From NCBI GenBank assembly GCA_044220725.1, contig JBGAQN010000004.1:1-64000 (forward strand): 64,000 nucleotides of DNA, read 5' to 3'. This document shows positions 17,205 through 25,604 of the stretch, in pieces. The position numbers and the translations under genes were made by a program. The notes under the pieces are model-generated. The model did no database searches, was not told the origin of the DNA, and saw only the letters and a program-made list of their open reading frames with translations. Within the stretch, counting starts at the first letter, position 1; the number at the start of each line of letters is the position of its first letter. This stretch comes from Phosphoribacter sp044220725. GTDB taxonomy: Bacteria; Actinomycetota; Actinomycetes; Actinomycetales; Dermatophilaceae.

Positions 17205-20200
17205 GTGAGTGTTGCGCAGACGATTGCCAGTTGGGCCCGGGAGCTGTCCGAGGTCGGCGGCCGCAACACCCTGCTCTGGGCGCCCGATGGCCAGGACCGC
17301 GACGGCTATGTCGACCTGACGACCGCCCACCCCGGCGGTGTGTCGATGCTTCTGGCGGGCCGGCCCACCAGCCTGTCCGATTTGGTGCGGGAGGCGGCTG
17401 CCTTCGAGGAGGCCCGCGACGCGGTTCGCCGGATCCACGCCAAGGCCAGCGAACTGCTCGAGGAGCGCGGCATGGTCGCCGGGTTCGTCGCTATCGGTGT
17501 CGCCACGTGGGACCCGCCCCGGGCCCGCGCCGTCGTCGAGGCCCCCGTTCTGCTGCGCACCTGCACGTTGCGCCCCACCACTGCCGCCCAGCATGATTTC
17601 GACCTCGACCTCGGCCCGGCTGTCGAAGTCAACCCGGCCCTGGTCAACTACCTGCGCTCGGTCGCCGGGATCGCCGTCGACCCCACCGCCCTGGCCGCGC
17701 TGACCACCCTCAAGGGCTCGGCCGGCGGCTTTGATCCCTACCCGGTGTATGCCGCCCTCGGTCGCCTCTGCGCCGACCTGCCCGGCTTCGCGGTCTCGCC
17801 GCGCCTGGTCCTGGGGACCTATCCCTACGGCAAGCCCGAGATGGTCGCCGACGTCAGCGGACAAGCGACCTGGTTTGCCCAGGTCGACCTCGTCGCTGCC
17901 CTCGCAGGGGACGAAGGGGCTGCCACTCGGCTGCGCCAGGCCCTTCCCGAGCCTGCTGACCCCGATCCCGAGGCCGACGTGCGGGTCTTGGACCTGGACG
18001 CCACCCAAGAGTCGATTATCGAGGCGGTTCGAGCCGGCCGACAGTTGGTCCTCACCGCACCGACCGGCACCGGAGCGACGCAGACTGTCGCAGCTTTGGT
18101 TGCCGCTCTGGCCCACGACGGCAGACGGGTCCTCTATGTCACCGCGCGCCGTCGTTCGGTGCGCGAGTTGCTCGATCGACTCGGCTCAGTCGGTCTCGAT
18201 GACCTCGTCTTGGACCTCACCGGAGCGGGTGAGGACCGCAGAGCGGCTACCGCCGAGCTCGGGCGGGCCCTGAGCCGGTCGGCGTCTCTTGATGACCGCG
18301 AGCTCGCCGATGCGGCCGACCCTCGCGGGCGACTAGAGCGAGCCGCTCGGGTCGCCGATGCCGAGCAGGCCCTGGCCGACCATGTCGCCGCCATCCACGA
18401 GATCCGGATGCCGTGGGGAGTCACGGCATACGAGGTCCAGCAGGCCCTCGGCGAGTTGGCCGCGCGGCACCCCGCACCGGGCTCACATGTGCGGATCCAG
18501 GGCGCCGGACTGGCCGAACTCACCCGTGATCGGGTCGCCGAGCTCGCCGGGCACCTGGAGGCCGCTGCAGCAGCGGGGGCGTGGTCGACCGAGGGCGGCG
18601 ACCCGTGGTTCGGAGCGACGATTCGCTCCGAGCAGGACGTCCAGCAGGCTCGCGAGATCGTCACGAGCCTCACCGGCGGGGGCGGGTTGGCCGAGATGAC
18701 GACGAATCTCGACGAGATCCTCGTCGAGTCTGGTCTGGCGCGGGCGCGCTCGGCCGATGACTGGCGACAGGCGCTGGCGACGATGCGTGGGGTGCACGAA
18801 ACCCTCGAAGTCTTCCGACCGGAGATCTTCGACGTGCCCCTCGACGAGCACGTCGTGGCGACCGGCAGCCGTGGCTACCGGGCCGAGTCCGCCGTCGAAC
18901 TGGGATGGTGGTCGCGATCCCGGGTCCGCCGTCAAGCCCGCCGGATGCTCCGGCCAGGTCGACCTCCGGCCGACCTGCACGCCGAATTGCTGCGCGCCCG
19001 AGCCCAACGGATTGCCTGGTATGACGCCGCCGGCCCTGGCGGCCGCCCGGAGATCTCCCCTCGGCTGGAGGAGGGGGAAGCGATCTATCAGGTGCTTGCT
19101 GCCGACCTCACCTGGCTCGATTCTCGCCTGCGGCCCGGGCCGGACGACACCCCGATGCTCACGACGACCTTCCCGCTGCTGCGGGCTCGGTTGACCAGAC
19201 TGGCCCAACGCCTCGACCGACTCGACATCCTCCCCCAGGTGACCGCAGTCGTCGACGAGTTGCGCGCGGCTCGGCTCGGCGACGTCCTCGACGACTTCGC
19301 CGGCCGGGCGATCCCCGCCGACCAGGTCACGGCAGAGGTCAACCACGTCTGGTGGGCCTCCTTGGCGCAAGAGCTGCGGGACAGCGACCCCCGGTATGCC
19401 CACCATGACGGGTCCGCCCTGCGCGAGGCGGCGACCGAGCTCGACGAACTCGACGCCGCTGGCCGAGCCAGTGATGCCGGGCGGGTGCGAGCCGTCGTCG
19501 ACCGCCGCGCTCGCCAGCGGGCCCGCGAGCACCCCCGCCAGACCGATCTCTTGCACGCGCAAGCGGGCTTGAGCCAGGGTCACTTGCCGTTCCCGGCTGT
19601 GCTTCGCGAGGCCGAGTGGGTGCTGGGCGCGCTGCGTCCGTGCCTGGCGGTCAGCCCGTATGCCGTCGCCCAGGTGCTCCCGCCTGGAACGTCCGTGGAC
19701 GTGGTCGTCCTCGACGACGCCACCACCCTGAGCGTCGCCGAGGCCGTGTCAGCCCTCTCTCGCGGACGCCAGGCGCTCGTCGTCGGTCGGCCGGACGGGG
19801 CCCCCCCGAGCCCGTTCCGAGTCAGCGCCGGGCCCCGGGTCGGCTGGGATCCGGCGAGCGTCCCCCGATCGGTGTATGCCGCAGCCCGAGAGGTGCTCCC
19901 GGAGCGGCATCTCACCTGGTGGCACAGCGATTTGGACGCCCGGTTGCCGCTGATAGCGCCGCCTGGAATCACCCACGGTGCCCCATCGCCGCGTCGTCGC
20001 CCGGCGCTGCGTCTGGACTATGTCGATGCGACGGCGGCAGCGCTTCCGGCCAACGACGCGTCGATCGACTGGACTCCAGGGGAGGTTGCCCGGATCGTCG
20101 AGCTCGTCCTGGACCATGCTCGAACCCGTCGGCACGAGAGTCTGGCCGTGGTGACCCTCACGCTGGCCATGGCGCAGCTGGTGCACGACGGGGTCCGGGA

Positions 20201-21176
20201 TGCGCTCGGGCTGCTGGCGGGTGACGAGGCGGCCGTCGAGTTTCTCAGCGGCCGCGGTGTCGAACCCTTTGTCGTCTGCTGCGCCGAAGACGCCGACGGG
20301 TTGTCTCGGGACGTCGTCCTGCTCTCGATCGGCTACGGTCGCACCCCGCACGGCCGAGTTCTGCACCGCTTCCCGGCGCTGATGGCTCCAGGCGGCGAGG
20401 CTGCCCTGGTCGCGGCGACATCACGGGCTCGCCGCGAGCTCGCTGTCGTGTCGACCCTGCGGGCCGGGGATCTGGACGTCGGCCGACTGCGGGCCACCCC
20501 AGCCTCGCGCCTGGTCGACCTACTGGCGCACGCGGAAGCGGGCGGCATACCGGAGCCGGAGTCCGGGCCCCACCCGGATGGGGATTCGCTGATGACCTAC
20601 CTGGCGGCTCGGCTGCGCCAGGAGGGGCTCACCGTCGCCGCGCGGATGGGCATCGGGCCGCACCGAGTCGAGCTCGCCGTCGGGCATCCGTCCGTCACCG
20701 AGCGCTGGCTCGTCGCTGTGGAGAGCGATGGCCCCGGGTATGCCGCCCTGCCAGGTGTCCGTGCTCGTGACGTCCTGCGTCCCCGGCAATTGCGCCGAAT
20801 GGGTTGGCATCCGATGCGGGTGTGGAGCACCGATGTGTTCCGAGACCCGGCACCGGAAGTCGTCCGGATCCTCGACGCAGTCAACACCCTGGCGCGTGAA
20901 CGGGACGTCGACGTGCTCGCCACCGCCGCCGCTTCAGACGCCTCGACTCCGACAGATTCGACGCCGGCTGATCCGACGGGCTCGGCAACTCCGGTGGACG
21001 ATGGCGCTGAAACTGGCAAGGACGTCCCCGAGAAGGGCCGTCGGCGGCGTCGTCGGCGCGGGTCACCGGCCGAGCGCAGCGCAGACGACACCGATACCGG
21101 CTGGGGCGAGCGTCCGCGCAGCAAAGACGAGCATGAGCGGTGGCTGCACGAACAGCGACCTCCCCACTGGGAGTAA
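17205..21176 (+). CDS. Giant DUF4011/superfamily-1 helicase-like protein with degenerate P-loop and C-terminal nuclease-like domain
   Basis: A 1323-residue cytoplasmic protein. Residues ~1-260 resemble the DUF4011 N-terminal region. A helicase-like core begins near residue 265 (LDATQESIIEAVRAGRQLVLTAP). The Walker A is GTGATQT, with Ala at residue 291 (bases 18075-18077) where Lys is expected. The later Walker B-like VDVVVLDDATTLS is also weakened. The helicase C-terminal half shows SRGRQALVVGRPDGAPPS and ATSRARRELAVVSTL. A Vsr/RecB-like nuclease fold follows (VELAVGH, WLVAVESDG, RQLRRMGWHPMRVWSTDVFRDP), then a basic tail. A TAGCCT -10 box lies ~6 bases before the GTG. The role is unknown; related proteins are linked to DNA repair or defence. 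Confidence 0.8.
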   Translation: MSVAQTIASWARELSEVGGRNTLLWAPDGQDRDGYVDLTTAHPGGVSMLLAGRPTSLSDLVREAAAFEEARDAVRRIHAKASELLEERGMVAGFVAIGVATWDPPRARAVVEAPVLLRTCTLRPTTAAQHDFDLDLGPAVEVNPALVNYLRSVAGIAVDPTALAALTTLKGSAGGFDPYPVYAALGRLCADLPGFAVSPRLVLGTYPYGKPEMVADVSGQATWFAQVDLVAALAGDEGAATRLRQALPEPADPDPEADVRVLDLDATQESIIEAVRAGRQLVLTAPTGTGATQTVAALVAALAHDGRRVLYVTARRRSVRELLDRLGSVGLDDLVLDLTGAGEDRRAATAELGRALSRSASLDDRELADAADPRGRLERAARVADAEQALADHVAAIHEIRMPWGVTAYEVQQALGELAARHPAPGSHVRIQGAGLAELTRDRVAELAGHLEAAAAAGAWSTEGGDPWFGATIRSEQDVQQAREIVTSLTGGGGLAEMTTNLDEILVESGLARARSADDWRQALATMRGVHETLEVFRPEIFDVPLDEHVVATGSRGYRAESAVELGWWSRSRVRRQARRMLRPGRPPADLHAELLRARAQRIAWYDAAGPGGRPEISPRLEEGEAIYQVLAADLTWLDSRLRPGPDDTPMLTTTFPLLRARLTRLAQRLDRLDILPQVTAVVDELRAARLGDVLDDFAGRAIPADQVTAEVNHVWWASLAQELRDSDPRYAHHDGSALREAATELDELDAAGRASDAGRVRAVVDRRARQRAREHPRQTDLLHAQAGLSQGHLPFPAVLREAEWVLGALRPCLAVSPYAVAQVLPPGTSVDVVVLDDATTLSVAEAVSALSRGRQALVVGRPDGAPPSPFRVSAGPRVGWDPASVPRSVYAAAREVLPERHLTWWHSDLDARLPLIAPPGITHGAPSPRRRPALRLDYVDATAAALPANDASIDWTPGEVARIVELVLDHARTRRHESLAVVTLTLAMAQLVHDGVRDALGLLAGDEAAVEFLSGRGVEPFVVCCAEDADGLSRDVVLLSIGYGRTPHGRVLHRFPALMAPGGEAALVAATSRARRELAVVSTLRAGDLDVGRLRATPASRLVDLLAHAEAGGIPEPESGPHPDGDSLMTYLAARLRQEGLTVAARMGIGPHRVELAVGHPSVTERWLVAVESDGPGYAALPGVRARDVLRPRQLRRMGWHPMRVWSTDVFRDPAPEVVRILDAVNTLARERDVDVLATAAASDASTPTDSTPADPTGSATPVDDGAETGKDVPEKGRRRRRRRGSPAERSADDTDTGWGERPRSKDEHERWLHEQRPPHWE

Positions 21177-21216
21177 TCCGGCCGGGACTGGCCCGGAACC
21201 CGCGTGCAGGGTGCCA

Positions 21217-21249
21217 CGAGGGGCGGGAGCCGTCGGCTCCCGCCCCTCG
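21217..21249. terminator. Bidirectional hairpin terminator
   Basis: A near-perfect inverted repeat has arms CGAGGGGCGGGAGCC and GGCTCCCGCCCCTCG around a GTC loop. It lies between the convergent helicase-like gene and mscL and would serve both. It has no long U-tract. Confidence 0.85.
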
Positions 21250-21316
21250 ATTGACGATCTGAATGCGCCATGAGCGCGTTCCCCGCGCCAGCGAGTCTGC
21301 GACTCGGCGCGCAGAC

Positions 21317-21682
21317 TCAGCGAGCGCGCAACGCGTCGCGGATCTCCGTGAGCAGGGCAACCTCGGCGGACGGCGCGTCGCCGCCGGGCTCCTCGGCGCT
21401 CTTGCGGCGCTCGGCGAGTGCGTTCATCGGGGCGACCACCATGAAGTAGACGGCGGCGGCAACGATGAGGAAGGAGATGAAGACGGTGATGAGGTCTCCG
21501 AGGTGCACGCCACCGGGAGCCCATGCCGAGAAGTTCGGCTGACCGCCGAGCTTGCCGACCAGGTCCATGATGACGGTGACGAAGGCTTCGATGACCTTGC
21601 CGAAGGCGCCGGCGATGATGACGGCGACCGCGAGGTCGACGACGTTGCCGCGCATGAGGAAGTCTTTGAATCCCTTGAGCAT
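21317..21682 (-). CDS. mscL: Large-conductance mechanosensitive channel
   Basis: A homopentameric membrane channel that opens on hypo-osmotic shock. The ~121-residue protein starts MLKGFKDFLMRGNVVDLAVAVIIAGAFG (first helix with the gate), has a periplasmic loop (FSAWAPGGVHLG), a second helix (LITVFISFLIVAAAVYF) and a charged C-terminal helix. ATG 21682 matches the family N-terminus and follows AAAGGAA. An upstream in-frame start at 21799 would add an unrelated leader. Confidence 0.96.
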   Translation of the reverse strand: MLKGFKDFLMRGNVVDLAVAVIIAGAFGKVIEAFVTVIMDLVGKLGGQPNFSAWAPGGVHLGDLITVFISFLIVAAAVYFMVVAPMNALAERRKSAEEPGGDAPSAEVALLTEIRDALRAR

Positions 21683-21871
21683 GGGTGATGTTCCTTTTCT
21701 GAGGTGGGCTCCCCACCCTGGGAGATCCACGCCTCGACCGAGGGTGGCGGGTGCGCGTCGGTGCGTGACCCGGGGAGCGTCAGACAGTGTTGTCGACATG
21801 CCACGGAGATGGCCCCCGAGGCACGAGCAGACAGGCTACCCGCAACCGGCCCCGTCTGGGGACTTTCGTCC

Positions 21872-22558
21872 TCACCCGTCGGCGTGCGCGGGGGCCAAGA
21901 GCGCGACGAGAAAGCCACCTGACACCCCGGCCGGCCCCCCGGCGGCAGCCATGGACGCAGCGGCCCGGTCGTCGACCGCCGCGAGCAGTCGCGCGGTCGT
22001 TTCATGCGCGCTGGCCAGGCCGAGGCCATCGACACCTCCGGGCTCGGCCACGAGGACGGTGCCATCGGCGACCACGGCACCCGTTCCGACCGCGAGCACG
22101 CGGATCCGGTCGCCCGGTCGCAGCGAGGGCAGGATGGCCGGGTCGGCCAGCGGCACAGCGACAGCGACCGTCCCGGGGGGCGCACCGGCCAGCAGGCCAG
22201 GGCCCTGCAGCCGGGCCGTCGTGAACGGCTCCCCGGCGCTCATCGGCCCGGCGAGCACGGCGCCGTCCAGGTCGGCCCAATCCAGCACGGCGCTCGCCGG
22301 GACGAGGGTGTGCGGCATCCGCACCTGCCCAACGTCCGCCCTCGTCACGAGGCTGCCTGCAGCTAAGGCTCGATCGGCGACGAGCACGGGTATGCCGCTA
22401 TCGGTCGTCTCCGGTCGCAGCACGGTGAGCGCGGCGAAGGCGGCCACACCGACCAGAACCGCCGCGAACACGCGGCGAACCTGTGCTCGCACGTAGCGAG
22501 TCCGGCGGGACGCGATCGGTCCGGTGCGCGAGCACCGCGGCCAGTGCCAGCCGTTCAT
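21872..22558 (-). CDS. SAF-domain membrane-anchored protein (CpaB/RcpC-like)
   Basis: A ~228-residue protein with a short basic N-terminus, a membrane anchor (VRRVFAAVLVGVAAFAALTVL) and a SAF domain: VLVADRALAAGSLVTRADVGQVRMP, then LAGPMSAGEPFTTARL, then a Flp-pilus-type CpaB segment with VAVPLADPAILPSLRPGDRIRVLA. CpaB proteins belong to the Flp/Tad pilus machinery, but no pilus genes are here. In actinobacteria this gene commonly sits between mtnP and mscL. The start overlaps the mtnP stop as ATGA, so it is translationally coupled. Confidence 0.82.
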   Translation of the reverse strand: MNGWHWPRCSRTGPIASRRTRYVRAQVRRVFAAVLVGVAAFAALTVLRPETTDSGIPVLVADRALAAGSLVTRADVGQVRMPHTLVPASAVLDWADLDGAVLAGPMSAGEPFTTARLQGPGLLAGAPPGTVAVAVPLADPAILPSLRPGDRIRVLAVGTGAVVADGTVLVAEPGGVDGLGLASAHETTARLLAAVDDRAAASMAAAGGPAGVSGGFLVALLAPAHADG

Positions 22559-23385
22559 GGCAGGGCGAACGGGAGGTCCCGGCCATCGAGGGCCCGCCGG
22601 CAGGGACACGTCGCCGCATCGTCGCCCGCCGTTTCGGGAAGTCGCCGGACAACGTCCCCGACGAGAGCGGTGAATCTCGGCATGTTCTCGGCAAACGCGA
22701 CGAGGACTTCCTCGTGGGTCACCCCGGTGCCGTCGTCGAGGCCAGCATCCAGATCGGTGACCAGTGCCATGGTCGTGAAACACATGGCCAACTCGCGGGC
22801 CACCGCGGCCTCGGGCATTGTCGTCATCCCGACCAGGTCCCACCCCTGGGACTGGTGCCAACGTGATTCGGCTCGCGTCGAGAACCGTGGCCCGTTGACG
22901 ACGACGAGGGTCCCGCCGACCTGATGCGGTATGCCGCTGTCGGCCACCGCGGCAGCAGCCGTGTGTCGACCGGCCGGGCAGTAGGGGTCGGCGAAGCTAA
23001 CGTGCACCACGGGTCCGACCTCACCGTAGATGGTGTGCTCCCGGCCCCAGGTCCGGTCCACGACCTGATCGGGCACGACCACCGTTCCCGGGCCTAGATG
23101 CGGCTTGAGCCCGCCGACCGCGCACGGGCCCAGGACCTGACGGACCCCGAGCGAGCGCATGGCCCAGAGGTTGGCCCGGTAATTGATCCGGTGCGGCGGG
23201 AACCGGTGATCGTGGCCGTGCCGGGCCAAGAACGCCACCCGTCGACCGTGCATCTGCCCGACGACGAGGTCGTCGCTCGGCGCACCGAAGGGAGTGGACA
23301 CCGCGACCCGGACGCCGCCGGTGAGGAACCTATAGAACCCGGAGCCACCGATGACTCCGATATCCGCCTGGGGGACGCTCGTCAT
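22555..23385 (-). CDS. mtnP: S-methyl-5'-thioadenosine phosphorylase
   Basis: Phosphorolysis of methylthioadenosine (or an inosine analogue) in methionine and purine salvage. The 276-residue sequence shows the family motifs: IGVIGGSGFY, FLARHGHDHRFPPHRINYRANLWAM, GGTLVVVNGPRFSTRAES, and VGMTTMPEAAVARELAMC. Its neighbours (FmdB, SAF protein, mscL) form a frequent actinobacterial order. The tail after RFTALVG contains CPCRRAL, as in many actinobacterial members. Confidence 0.94.
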   Translation of the reverse strand: MTSVPQADIGVIGGSGFYRFLTGGVRVAVSTPFGAPSDDLVVGQMHGRRVAFLARHGHDHRFPPHRINYRANLWAMRSLGVRQVLGPCAVGGLKPHLGPGTVVVPDQVVDRTWGREHTIYGEVGPVVHVSFADPYCPAGRHTAAAAVADSGIPHQVGGTLVVVNGPRFSTRAESRWHQSQGWDLVGMTTMPEAAVARELAMCFTTMALVTDLDAGLDDGTGVTHEEVLVAFAENMPRFTALVGDVVRRLPETAGDDAATCPCRRALDGRDLPFALP

Positions 23386-23482
23386 GCCTGAAGGCTAGAA
23401 CCCAAGGCAATCGGCTGCGCGGCCTCCGGGGTGGGTTGTGGACAACGGGACGAACGGGCGCGGGTTGTGGACGAGGCCCGGG

Positions 23483-23899
23483 TCAGGTCCCGGCCGATCC
23501 GGAGCTGCCGCTGGCACCCGAACTGCCCGAACTCGACGAGGTCCCCCCCGACGCCCCGGAACTCGTCCCAGCGGCAGTCGTCGCACTCGAAGCGCCCGAA
23601 CCCTCGGAGCCACCCGACCCGCTGGAGCCGCCCTTTCCCGCAGAGCCGCCGCTGCCGGAGCCGCCGCTGCCGGAGCCGCCACCTGAGGTCGAGGCTCCCA
23701 CCGTGGAGGATGTGCTCGACGAGGCCCGCGAATCGGTCCGGTAGAAGCCCGAGCCCTTGAAGGTCACTCCGATCGACCCATAGACCTTGCGCAGTCGTCC
23801 GTCGCACTCCGGGCACACCGAGAGTGGGTCGTCGCTGAACGACTGGACGGCGTCGAAGGTGTGGTCGCACGCGGTGCATGCGTAGGCATAGGTGGGCAC
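23483..23899 (-). CDS. FmdB-type zinc-ribbon protein with long Gly/Ser tail
   Basis: The N-terminal ~55 residues form the FmdB/CxxC_CxxC zinc ribbon: PTYAYACTACDHTFD and VCPECDGRLRKVYG, followed by GVTFKGSGFYRTD. Everything after about residue 58 is low-complexity Gly/Ser with tandem GSGGSGSGGS units. The DNA under it contains repeats of CGGAGCCGCCGCTGC (about 23640-23690). The function of the family is poorly known; it is often called a putative regulator. GTG start. Confidence 0.9.
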   Translation of the reverse strand: MPTYAYACTACDHTFDAVQSFSDDPLSVCPECDGRLRKVYGSIGVTFKGSGFYRTDSRASSSTSSTVGASTSGGGSGSGGSGSGGSAGKGGSSGSGGSEGSGASSATTAAGTSSGASGGTSSSSGSSGASGSSGSAGT

Positions 23900-23941
23900 G
23901 GCGAAGATCCTCGCGAAGTCGGCGTAGTGCGGTGGGCCAGT

Positions 23942-25567
23942 CTAGGAGACCGGACCTGGTGACTTCGAATTCCCTGGCGACGTCGGCTTCCCTGGGGCCG
24001 AGCCCGAAGCTGCCGACAGCCACCCGGCCAGCCGACCGTGCCGGCTCACCATGACCAGTTGCTTCTCGACCTGGCCGCGGACCGCTGCGGTCGTGACGAC
24101 CAACAACTGGTCGCCGTGCCGGAGTCTCGTGGTCGGCACCGGAACGATCGTCTCCCCTTCGCGCACGACGAGGGTCACGGCAGCCCCGTGGGGCAACCGC
24201 AACTCGAACACCTCCACGCCGTGCAACTTGGACTGGGCTCCGATCGACACACTGACCAGATCGGCGTTGAGTTCCTCCAAAGGGGTGGTCTCGACCTCGA
24301 TCGAGGTTCGGCGCACCGATTCGACGACACGCAGTTGCCGGGCGACCCAGGACAGGCTGGGGGCCTGCACCAAGGTGAAGACGACGACGAGAACGACGAC
24401 GAGGTCGAAGATCCACGCGGTCCCCATCGCGCCGACGGTCACCGGCACGGTGGCGAGCACGACCGGCACGGCTCCGCGCAGTCCGGCCCAGGAGAGGAAC
24501 AGCTGGTCGCGCCAACCGACCCGAAAGGGCGTCAGCGACACGACGACCGACAGCGGCCGCCCCAACAGCAGCAGCACCAGCCCGACGACCACCGCCGGGA
24601 CGATCTGGGCGGGCAGCCGGGTTGGGCTGGCGAGCAGACCGAGCATCACGAACAATCCGATCTGCGACATCGTCCCCAGCGCCTCGGCGAACCCGTGGAC
24701 CGCGGGCCGGTAGGGCAGCCCCATGTTCCCCAGGACCAGGGCAGCCAGGTATGCCGCGATGAACCCGGACGCGTGCACGGTGGCGGCCGCGGCATACGCG
24801 AAGACCGCGACGGCGATGACCCCAATGGCGAACAGACCGGAGGCGCCACCGGCCAGCCGCCGCACGACTCGGCCGCCGAGCCACCCGACGAGCAGGCCCA
24901 CCGCGCTACCGCCGACGAGCTCGGCGACAGCCAACAGCAGCAGGCTCCACCACGACGTCGGTTCGGCCGCGCTGACCTGCACGGCGACCGCGGTGACGAG
25001 GATGACGACAGGTGCGTCGTTGAAGCCCGACTCCGCCTCGAGCATCCCGGCTAGGTGGCGCGGCAGGGGCACACTGCGCAGCACGGAGAAGACGGCCGCC
25101 GCGTCGGTCGAGGACAAGATCGCCGCGACGAGCACCGACTCCGCCCAGGACAGGTGCAGCACCAGGTGCGCCACCGACGCGACCACCGCGACCGAGACGC
25201 ACACCCCCACGGTCGCCAGCACCGCGGCCGGTGCGACCGACCGGCGAATGCCCGACCACGAGGTGGTCAGCCCACCCTCGGTGAGAATGAGGATGAGCGC
25301 GGCATACCCCAACACCTGGGTGAGCTGGGTGTTGTCGAACTCCAGGCCCAGCCCGCCTTCCCCCAGAGAAAAACCGATCCCGAGGTAGAGCAGCATCGTC
25401 GGCAGTCCCGACCGTGCCGAGATCCGGACCGCCACCAGGGCCAGCAAAAAGACGAAGGCGCTCAACAGCAACGTGCGGGTCAGGTCGTCCGGTCCGTATG
25501 CCGTCGCCGCTCCAGGCGCTCCGAGGAGGCTGCCGGGTGCGCCGGCGAGCGCGGCTCGGGGTGCCAT
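23942..25567 (-). CDS. Monovalent cation/proton antiporter (CvrA/NhaP2-type)
   Basis: A CPA1-family exchanger of ~541 residues with 12-13 membrane helices and a C-terminal TrkA-C-like regulatory domain. Markers include YLGIGFSLGEGGLGLEF, LTEGGLTTSW, ILSSTDAAAVFSVLR and EAESGFNDAPVVILV, which carries the Asp used in ion exchange. The soluble tail (LVSVSIGAQSKLHGVEVFELRLP, RLRHGDQLLVV) is the TrkA-C region seen in K+/H+ antiporters. It is divergent from the penicillin acylase gene, 37 bases apart. Confidence 0.9.
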   Translation of the reverse strand: MAPRAALAGAPGSLLGAPGAATAYGPDDLTRTLLLSAFVFLLALVAVRISARSGLPTMLLYLGIGFSLGEGGLGLEFDNTQLTQVLGYAALILILTEGGLTTSWSGIRRSVAPAAVLATVGVCVSVAVVASVAHLVLHLSWAESVLVAAILSSTDAAAVFSVLRSVPLPRHLAGMLEAESGFNDAPVVILVTAVAVQVSAAEPTSWWSLLLLAVAELVGGSAVGLLVGWLGGRVVRRLAGGASGLFAIGVIAVAVFAYAAAATVHASGFIAAYLAALVLGNMGLPYRPAVHGFAEALGTMSQIGLFVMLGLLASPTRLPAQIVPAVVVGLVLLLLGRPLSVVVSLTPFRVGWRDQLFLSWAGLRGAVPVVLATVPVTVGAMGTAWIFDLVVVLVVVFTLVQAPSLSWVARQLRVVESVRRTSIEVETTPLEELNADLVSVSIGAQSKLHGVEVFELRLPHGAAVTLVVREGETIVPVPTTRLRHGDQLLVVTTAAVRGQVEKQLVMVSRHGRLAGWLSAASGSAPGKPTSPGNSKSPGPVS

Positions 25568-25604
25568 TCAAATCCTTCCGACGGTTGTGGCTTAGTCTCG
25601 CAGG

